From RDXT01 sp033765305 (GTDB lineage: Bacteria > Bacteroidota > Bacteroidia > J057): 64,000 bases of DNA. The translations under genes and the position numbers were made by a program. Shown one piece after another: positions 1 to 10,200 of this stretch. How positions within the stretch are numbered: position 1 is the first letter of the stretch; the number at the start of each line of letters is the position of its first letter. The notes beneath the pieces were generated by a model. The model made no database searches. It was not told the origin of the DNA and saw nothing but the letters and a program-made list of their open reading frames with translations. Location: positions 62,001-126,000 of the forward strand of contig JANRID010000002.1 of NCBI GenBank assembly GCA_033765305.1, given 5' to 3'.

Positions 1-2758
<2,758 letters not shown>

Positions 2759-2823
2759 AGGAGATTTTGAAAAACCATATTTCTAATGCAATATTACAGA
2801 ACCGACCCTGAATATGACAGCCA
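2759..2823. promoter_or_regulatory. Divergent intergenic region of the defence locus
   Basis: These 65 bases separate the divergent starts of the SNF2-like helicase (minus) and the NurA-like gene (plus). The stretch is strikingly AT-rich compared with its surroundings and must hold the promoters of both units if they are not read from outside. A TTG followed by AT-rich sequence is present, but I see no clean TAnnTTTG box. The assignment rests on position only. Confidence 0.35.
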
Positions 2824-3978
2824 ATGGCGCTAGCAGATGACAACCTGGATCAAATCCGCGCTCGAATTCTGGATGCATATACGACTGAAGAACCTCTCAT
2901 CCATGAGTTACGAAAATTTGCAAAAGAACTAAAAATCGGAGTTAGGCCTATTAGACCTTACTCCGCGAATGCCGTGTCTTTTGTATCAGCCGATGGAGGA
3001 GATAACCGGCTATTATTCAACCCCGCTGTGATCGAGTTAGTACGCGTCGTTGATTCTAGGGGAAATCAATGCGCATTAGACGCCATTGGTGGAAACGCGA
3101 AAGCTCAGATACTGGATGGACGCGGTAGAGCAGGTGACGCTTCGGTAGTTCCTCCACTTGAGCGTCTTTGTTATGACCTAAATCTTCCTGTTACAGGGTT
3201 ATCCTATCTGCTAAATGGCTTAGGTGAACCCGGCAAAAGCACAGGAGCTATCCGCATCTACAGGGATATCGTCGAATGGGCAGTACTTTATGACCTGCTG
3301 CATAAAGAATGGGGCGGAGATACCATCATTGTCCGGGAGGGATTGCTAAGAACGAAGTCCTTTCAGCGGAGGGTTTTCCCTCGAATAGATCAGCAAATCC
3401 GTCAGATCTGCCAGCAGCATCGAAGTAATAAGGTGAACGTATCCATTGTGGGAGTAGCAAAGCAAAGCGCCGTCATTAGTCGTTTGGCGATAGCATTGGA
3501 ACTGGAGGAAGTCTTACATAAACCGTACCCTTGCTTTGTAGCCGTCCCCAATGATGTTGAGGCCGCTTGCTACAACTTCGATCGAACATGGCTGGATACA
3601 TTGGAAACCAGCGAACCGGGTATAGATGGCGAGCATCTGTATCAATCTATGGGAAAGCTGTATTTGGTTAAATTTGGAGATAGTCCATTCGATCCGGTTT
3701 GGCCAGTCGACATTGCCGAGTGGGACATATCGGATGCTGATCGCATTATTGGCCAACTCCTGAATGACGCCCAACCGGGATTTCCCATCCCCGACTTTCC
3801 CATGTGCATCCAAAAGGCACATGACTTTGCGAAAGTAGGAGGCATTGAGATGGCAGTTTTACAAGACATGCTTTTCGACGGACTGAATAATAACCTTAGT
3901 CCTGTGGAACAAGAAAAAGTTCTGAGAATTAAGCATTTGTCGGAAAACCTTACCAATAGAAGATACAAAAATGCCTGA
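2824..3978 (+). CDS. NurA-like nuclease
   Basis: 384 residues. The pattern fits the NurA nuclease fold: an early acidic motif ADGG (D57) after a beta strand, a helix with E151 (DIVEWAVLYDLL), then the strand-plus-turn IIVREGLL with E172 where NurA proteins carry DGSL, and a later VGVAKQS segment (K213) like the conserved lysine motif of the family. The candidate metal ligands are D57, E151 and E172. NurA is a 5' exonuclease/endonuclease that works inside the HerA hexamer at DNA ends. Here the next gene is HerA-like and overlaps by 8 bases, which is the expected pairing and is independent support. The protein is soluble, with no signal peptide. Base composition is AT-richer than the genome. 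The family call is from motif spacing by eye; overall similarity looks distant. Confidence 0.65.
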   Translation: MALADDNLDQIRARILDAYTTEEPLIHELRKFAKELKIGVRPIRPYSANAVSFVSADGGDNRLLFNPAVIELVRVVDSRGNQCALDAIGGNAKAQILDGRGRAGDASVVPPLERLCYDLNLPVTGLSYLLNGLGEPGKSTGAIRIYRDIVEWAVLYDLLHKEWGGDTIIVREGLLRTKSFQRRVFPRIDQQIRQICQQHRSNKVNVSIVGVAKQSAVISRLAIALELEEVLHKPYPCFVAVPNDVEAACYNFDRTWLDTLETSEPGIDGEHLYQSMGKLYLVKFGDSPFDPVWPVDIAEWDISDADRIIGQLLNDAQPGFPIPDFPMCIQKAHDFAKVGGIEMAVLQDMLFDGLNNNLSPVEQEKVLRIKHLSENLTNRRYKNA

Positions 3979-6034
3979 GCTGTTCGCTAAGTCCAATCTT
4001 ATGGGAACCTTCAAGGGGTTCTCAGAGCGCGGGTTCGAGTTCGCCGCAGAAATCGTCACCCCCTACAACGCTTCAATGCTGGAGAAGCCCCAATTAGGAC
4101 AGTTTTTATTAATTGAATTGGGAGATCCCCAGGAAGCATCTCTAGGGCGTATCACGAAATTTGTTCCCTCGGGGCTACTTGCAACAGCAGAGGGAGAAGA
4201 CTATATAAATACCATGCAGCGACGGGATCAAAAGGTACCGGAGGATTTGAAAAAAGACAAACTCAAGTACAAGATCGAAATAAAGCTCTTGGGGGCGGTG
4301 AAAGCAATTCGCACGAACGACGGCAAAGAGCAGGTCCAGTTTGTGCCGTCTCAGCGCAGGCTGCCGCACTTGGGGGCCAATGTCGCCCTTCCCAGCAATG
4401 AGGTACTACAGGAATTGTGCGCACTGAGCGGAGGCGATACCGAGCTTGGGCATTTCTCACTAGGAGAATTTGTGTATGATGGACAGCCCAATAATAATCC
4501 GGAAAGTATTTTTCGTTCGTTACAACCGAGCCTGCCTGTCAAATTCAATATCAACAATCTGGTGTCGAAGCGTACGGTTGTGTTTGCTCGAGCCGGATAT
4601 GGAAAATCTAACCTGATAAAATACCTGGTAGCAGAGCTGTATCGAAACGAGGGAGAGCAGGCAAAAACAGATAAAGGGTCCAAAGTTGGCACGCTCATCT
4701 TCGACGCTGACGGCGAATATTTCTGGCCTGATCATAAAGGCAGGCCTGGGTTGTGCGATGTGCCGGATCTTCGCAGGCAAATCGTCGTTTTCACTAGCAG
4801 AAAAGCTCGCAGTGCATACTACGACAGTTGGAAAGCTGGAGATGTCAAGCTTGATATCCGAGAGCTGCCTGCCAGAGACGTGATTGGCATCGCCATCAGT
4901 CCGGACAGGCAAAACCAGCAGAATGTGCTCAAACTCAAGAGCTTGTCTTCAAGTAGTTGGCGAGGCTTGGTTGACCTGATCAAGCGGGATGGGCTACAGG
5001 CCTCTGAAGACGAGGTGGGCAAACTCATGGGGTATGATGGTGGCTCGGCTACGGCAGAGATCGCCGCTGCGAAAAGCAACATGTACAATGTGGTCAATCA
5101 CCTTCATGACCCGCAGAGCCAACTGATTCATGGCACCCTGACCTCACTCAAGGAAGGCAAAATCGTGGTCGTCGATATCAGCCTGCTCAGCTCGACTGCC
5201 GGCTACAATGTGGCGGGGCTACTGATGCGGCGAATTTTCAACTATAACCAGGAGAACTTTACCGGTGGCAGCGCTCCTATCCCTGTCAATGTGATCATTG
5301 AGGAAGCGCAAAGCGTACTGGGCAAACGCCTTGAAGAGTCCAGCCCTTTTGTGGAGTGGGTCAAGGAAGGGCGCAAATACGACCTTGGTGGAATCCTGGT
5401 TACCCAACAACCGGGGTCGATGGCCCCTGAGATCATGAGCCAGGCAGACAACTGGTTCAGCTTTCACCTGCTCTCGGAGGGAGATGCTTCGACCCTAGGA
5501 AAGTACAACTCCCACTTTTCGCACGATGTGCTTGCACACCTGATCGGGGAGCCTATCCCTGGCAACTGCTTCATGTGGAGTGCGCCTAAGCAGCCTTTTG
5601 TGCTGCCAGTCCGTGTCAAAAGCTTTGAAAGCCTCTATGAAACTGGCGTTGAGACGGACCCGGATGCACTCGCATTTGAAGACTCGCCTGCAGTGGAGAT
5701 TCGAAGAAAGGCTGAGGAGGGGTTGGAAAAACTGGCCCAATTCCTACTCCTTCAGCTAAAGCACGAATCTACAATCCTGTCGGCACAAAGTTTTCCTGAA
5801 GGTGATTTAGTGGGTATTTATTATGGGCAGTTATTCCACCTTATGAAACAGGTACTGGCTGAGCCAGATTTCCAAGATGAGATTCGACCACCAGATCAAT
5901 TATACGAACCAATTCTTGCTAAAATATTCGATTGTGTAGTGGTACAACGGACGGGAGAACATCCTAAGAAAGGGCGAAAAGCCTATTATTGTGTCCCAGC
6001 GTCCAACTGGAAACGTGTAATGGGGTCTACATGA
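3971..6034 (+). CDS. HerA-like hexameric DNA translocase ATPase
   Basis: 687 residues. The N-terminal part (about 10-70) has the look of the small beta-barrel (HAS barrel) seen in HerA. The P-loop is ARAGYGKSN (K212), a variant of the usual GxTGSGKS. The Walker B strand ends in IIEEAQ (E444, E445), followed by KEGRKYDLGGILVTQQPGS, the conserved sensor region of HerA/FtsK-like ATPases, and ADNWFSFHL. HerA pumps DNA and forms the cage for NurA. The start codon lies inside the end of the NurA-like gene (8-base overlap) and the stop forms an ATGA overlap with the DruA-like gene, so the three are translationally coupled. The C-terminal ~150 residues are less recognisable and may contact partners. 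Codon use is AT-richer than the genome. Confidence 0.85.
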   Translation: MPELFAKSNLMGTFKGFSERGFEFAAEIVTPYNASMLEKPQLGQFLLIELGDPQEASLGRITKFVPSGLLATAEGEDYINTMQRRDQKVPEDLKKDKLKYKIEIKLLGAVKAIRTNDGKEQVQFVPSQRRLPHLGANVALPSNEVLQELCALSGGDTELGHFSLGEFVYDGQPNNNPESIFRSLQPSLPVKFNINNLVSKRTVVFARAGYGKSNLIKYLVAELYRNEGEQAKTDKGSKVGTLIFDADGEYFWPDHKGRPGLCDVPDLRRQIVVFTSRKARSAYYDSWKAGDVKLDIRELPARDVIGIAISPDRQNQQNVLKLKSLSSSSWRGLVDLIKRDGLQASEDEVGKLMGYDGGSATAEIAAAKSNMYNVVNHLHDPQSQLIHGTLTSLKEGKIVVVDISLLSSTAGYNVAGLLMRRIFNYNQENFTGGSAPIPVNVIIEEAQSVLGKRLEESSPFVEWVKEGRKYDLGGILVTQQPGSMAPEIMSQADNWFSFHLLSEGDASTLGKYNSHFSHDVLAHLIGEPIPGNCFMWSAPKQPFVLPVRVKSFESLYETGVETDPDALAFEDSPAVEIRRKAEEGLEKLAQFLLLQLKHESTILSAQSFPEGDLVGIYYGQLFHLMKQVLAEPDFQDEIRPPDQLYEPILAKIFDCVVVQRTGEHPKKGRKAYYCVPASNWKRVMGST

Positions 6035-7242
6035 AAACCTCTTTCGACCTCCATACGGTGTCAACCCAACTCCCATCCGGGTTGCAGTTTGACCTTAGAG
6101 GCAGGCCCTTGGCGGAACAGGTCAAACTGGCTATTGTACGAGATCTCTGGAACATTGGCTGGACGGTAAACATAGACAGTGGAAAGTTTTCCATAGAGCC
6201 GCCTGCTTTTTATGACAAAGACACCATAAAGAAATCGATGGAGGTAAAGCGCCTGGAAACAATCCAGAATCACCAGGACTGGATTCGGAAATACACTTTC
6301 GTCGCTAAAAGAAACCTCGCATATGGTGAAGAGGCCCTTGGATCGGCGATTCGACCTGTGATTGAAGTATGTGAAAAGCCTGCTCAGCATCGTCTCTTTC
6401 GCATTTTGCGTTACTACTGGTCCTCTCCCTATAGCGATTATGTAGGACGAAGAATTAAGCTGATCATTCGGGATGGAGCACTACCTCAGCAGCCTGTGAT
6501 TGGAATTGCTGCACTGGGGAGTCCTATTATTCACATTCCAGAGCGCGATTCATTTATTGGTTGGGACGTAAAAACGCGCACCGAAAACCTCATTTATGCG
6601 ATGGATGCATATGTCATTGGTGCTTTGCCGCCCTACAATGAGTTGCTTGGAGGTAAGTTAGTTTCTCTGATCTTGGCCTCCAATGAGGTGCGATCTATCT
6701 ATCGTGACAAATATCGGGAACAAATCACTTTGCAAAACAAACGTATTTCAAATGAACTGGCTGCCATTTTCACTACTAGCTTGTATGGCCGAAGTTCCCA
6801 GTATAACCGCCTGACCTTTAACGGAAAGCAAGTATTCCAACCCATTGGCGAGACGAAAGGCTTTGGCACCCTACATCTCACATCGGAGACCATTGCGCTG
6901 ATGAGAGCTTATCTGGAAAGTATCGGTGTGCAAATCGGCAATCAATTTGGTGATGGGCCAAGCTGGCAAATGAGATTGATCAGAAATGCGGGTGAAAAAC
7001 TCGGCTTTGACTCCGACTTTCTTTTGAGGCACAGCTTCAGAAGGAGGATATATTATGTGCCGCTCGCGCAAAACACCCTTCCCCTTTTAAAGGGAGAAGA
7101 CACCCAACTTGATTATTTCAATTGGCCATTAGAAGCGATTGTTGACCATTGGAAATCACGGTGGAAAAGCAAAAGAGTTCAAAATCAAGATGTGTTGAAT
7201 CGGGTCCTAGAGGTTAGTCCAGAAAATTTCAATATCCTCTAA
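6031..7242 (+). CDS. druA: DruA-like protein (DUF4338)
   Basis: 403 residues from the ATG at 6031, which overlaps the HerA-like stop as ATGA; this coupling decides the start over an upstream codon at 5989. The core at about residues 129-225 carries features of DUF4338: YWSSPYSDYVGRRIKLIIRDG, then IGIAALGSPI, the RDSFIGWD segment, and the ALPPYNELLGGKL box. DUF4338 is the domain of DruA in Druantia type I anti-phage loci; its biochemical role is not settled to my knowledge. The company fits: a DruE-like helicase lies immediately downstream on the other strand, overlapping this gene tail to tail by 14 bases. DruB, DruC and DruD were not recognised. Base composition is AT-rich relative to the chromosome. 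The family call is by motif recall, and the Druantia link is inference. Confidence 0.75.
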   Translation: MKTSFDLHTVSTQLPSGLQFDLRGRPLAEQVKLAIVRDLWNIGWTVNIDSGKFSIEPPAFYDKDTIKKSMEVKRLETIQNHQDWIRKYTFVAKRNLAYGEEALGSAIRPVIEVCEKPAQHRLFRILRYYWSSPYSDYVGRRIKLIIRDGALPQQPVIGIAALGSPIIHIPERDSFIGWDVKTRTENLIYAMDAYVIGALPPYNELLGGKLVSLILASNEVRSIYRDKYREQITLQNKRISNELAAIFTTSLYGRSSQYNRLTFNGKQVFQPIGETKGFGTLHLTSETIALMRAYLESIGVQIGNQFGDGPSWQMRLIRNAGEKLGFDSDFLLRHSFRRRIYYVPLAQNTLPLLKGEDTQLDYFNWPLEAIVDHWKSRWKSKRVQNQDVLNRVLEVSPENFNIL

Positions 7243-10200
7243 CCCCCTCCCCAAATACATCCCCTCTCCCCTTGACCAATTCCGCCAGCGGCTGGCGGTA
7301 ATACCAAACAATCACATCGCAGCCGTGGTCTTCCAGGCAGCGGCGCTTGGCGTCATCTTCACGAACGACGTTCGGATAGTCGTGAACACTCCCATCGCAA
7401 AATATGGCGACGCGTCCGGCTTCATACCAAAAGTCGGCGCTGGCATAACAGTCTTTCAGGTTCACCTGGGTCTGATCGGGCAGGCGGTAGCCATGACGGT
7501 AGAGAAAATCGAGGAACTTGCGCTCCATGTCCGAATCAGGATGTGTGCGCTCCCGCAGATAATGATAGTGCGCATCGCGGTCCCGTCCGCTGGTCAGGCG
7601 CTGCAAATCACAAGCCATCAGGACTTTGAGCGCCTCTTGGATGCTGTGCCGGTCCATGATCTTGTGCCAGGGCTGGTTGTAGTAGGAAAGCAAATCCTGA
7701 TAGGTGGCTTTCGGAAGCTCGGGGCGGCGGTCAGTATGCGTTTCCGGATCGAAATGAAGGAGTTCATAGGCCTTGATAATCACCTGTCTTAGCCGGTTAG
7801 GCTGGGTAACGAGCTGTCCCAGAATACCCATACTGCCTTCGGTCCCCTCGATCAGGAGGATATTAGGCGTATCGCCGCTGCCGAGGGTATCGACGAGGAT
7901 TTCCTGTTCTTCCAGCAGATACTGCGCCTCGATAGCGCGCTTGAGGGCAAAGGCCAGGGAGTGGACTTGTTCGTTGTCCAGACCCAGCGCCTCCAGAGGC
8001 TGCACATAGAGCGTATCGGCCGTGTGGTCGATATAGGGTATTACGACACGCACGGCATCTGCGGGTGCGGTTTCCAGGTCTTTTTGCCGCATCCAAAAGC
8101 CATTGTTGCGGTTGAGGTGGAATCCGTGCGACCGGGGCGAGCGCCGCCAGCGCCGGTTGAGATGGATGAGCCGCGTGGCAGGCCCGAAGATCAGCCGCAG
8201 CAGTTCCTTTCCTTCCCATTTGAGTACAGCCTGCTGGGTGCTGTCCATTCCTCCGGTGTAGTTGAAAAAGGTATCGATGACGTAACCCTGCCGGGTGCGC
8301 TCTTCCTCTTCGCTGGTGATCCGGCTGATCGCCACGGTTTCGGAGTCGAGGAGTTGGATCAAATTCGAAAAGGCCTCTGCGCTGTTCGTGCCGTTGATGA
8401 GCGCTTCGCCCGTAATGGGATCGTTGGTATGCGTTTGTACCTCGCTGTCCCAGTGCGCGTATCCGGTAGCTCGTGCGGCGACCATCGACCGCAGCGGCAG
8501 GGTAGCATCGGCCAGGGCAAGGCCCGTGATCCGGTAGCGCCTGCCGTTGTGATAGATCATGTTGCCAGGGCCAAACTCGCGCAGCCCCAGAAAGCGGGGC
8601 CGGGAGACAAAGTGCCCTTCGCCGCGCGCGCGCGCGCCCAGCCAGGCGCGCACCGGCAGGCGTGTGAAGTTGTAGCCCGGCAGAAAGCCCTCGGCCGCCA
8701 GGTAGCGGAAGAGGTAAAAATCCGACTCGCCACTGGCGCTGCCTCCACCTTGGTTGAGGAGGATATCCCGCTGCCGCTCTCCATTGCGCCGCTGGTCCCG
8801 CGCCTGTTTTTTAAGGTCGCTGTCAGGTTTGTAAGTATGATCGTTAATAGTACGCTGGGCCTCTGCCAGGCGTTTTTCGTTGGCCCGAAAAAGCACCCGC
8901 CAGCGGTCGAAGGCCCGATCGAAAATCTCCGGCATCTGTACAACCTGTCGCTTCACCCATTCCTGGCTGAGCCAGCCGGGCTGCGCACCGCCTCCCAGCC
9001 GCTGGGCGATTTCTTTGAAAAAAGCTGCGGCTGCAGCAGTACCGTCCTTCGCGGCAAAATGTTCGAGTTTTTCGCGCAGCTCCAGCTTAAGTGGGTATGC
9101 CGGCCCATGATTGAGGTTCAGTACATCGGCTACAGAGTCTTTCAACTCCCTTAGACCTGTGTGCATCAGCAAAAAGGCATGAAGATGCGTCCGGATCAGC
9201 TCCTCCTGTTCCAGATCCAGATAGGGCGGCCGCACCACGCCGGCCACCATCTCGATACGTCGCTCGAAATAGTACTGGTCGTGCGGCGACAGGCCGTGGC
9301 AATAGGTAAACACCAAAGCCGCTTGTCCGCTCCGCCCTGCCCGCCCGCTGCGCTGCACATAATTGGCAGGACTGGGGGGCACGTTGCGCATATGCACGAT
9401 GTTGAGTTCCGAGATGTCGATCCCCAACTCCATGGTCGGCGAACAGTAGAGGGCTGAAATCTCCCCTTGCCGAAAGTCGTTTTCTCTGCTTTGACGGTCG
9501 TCATTAGACTGTTGTCCGGTATGTTCCCGGGCAAGCAGGTTTTTTTGGAAGCGTCCAAAGTTCTCCAGATATAGCTGCTGGAAAAAGGGATTGATCCGCG
9601 GGCGGTACATTTCTCCGGCCCGCAAGCGCACCCGGTCCCACCAGGCCGATTCCTGCTCGTTGCGCTGCCAGATCAACTGGTCTGCCCGCAGGCGATAGCC
9701 CTTGAATTCGCCTTTTTCCCCTTTGAGCGTATCAGCCCGAAGCAGGTTCCAACTGCAAAGCAAATCGCATAGTTCCTCGACCAGGCCAGGGAGTTCGCGG
9801 TTCTCCAGTTCAATCTCCAGCACTTCACGGTGGCGACGCTTTAGATAGCGCCCCCAGTAAGAGCGGGTGGAGAGACTGGCCGTTTTCATCCCTTTGACTT
9901 TGCCCATAGACTGCACCACAGCGTAGGCGCCCGTCTCGATACGCTCCTCCCGGTCCAAACTCCAATAGGAGTCTTCGCGCAGCTTTTCCCGCATCAGATT
10001 TTCAGCCTGGGCCGCTTCCTGCTCCAGCAGCGGGTGAGTCAACGCAAACGAGGTGCGAATATAGTCAAGCAGCGCCTCCAGAAGGATCACGCGCTCACTG
10101 GAAGACATGCGTACCAGCAGCGGGATATGCGCGATATAGGCAGTATCGTTGCACAGCGTAGCCAGGTGCTCGTATCGGATGCGCAGCAAGCCGGTCTGCT

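Noticed and set aside
8618..8640. CG dinucleotide run inside the DruE-like gene
   Set aside because: It encodes an ordinary Ala/Arg stretch in frame; a composition effect and not a regulatory element.
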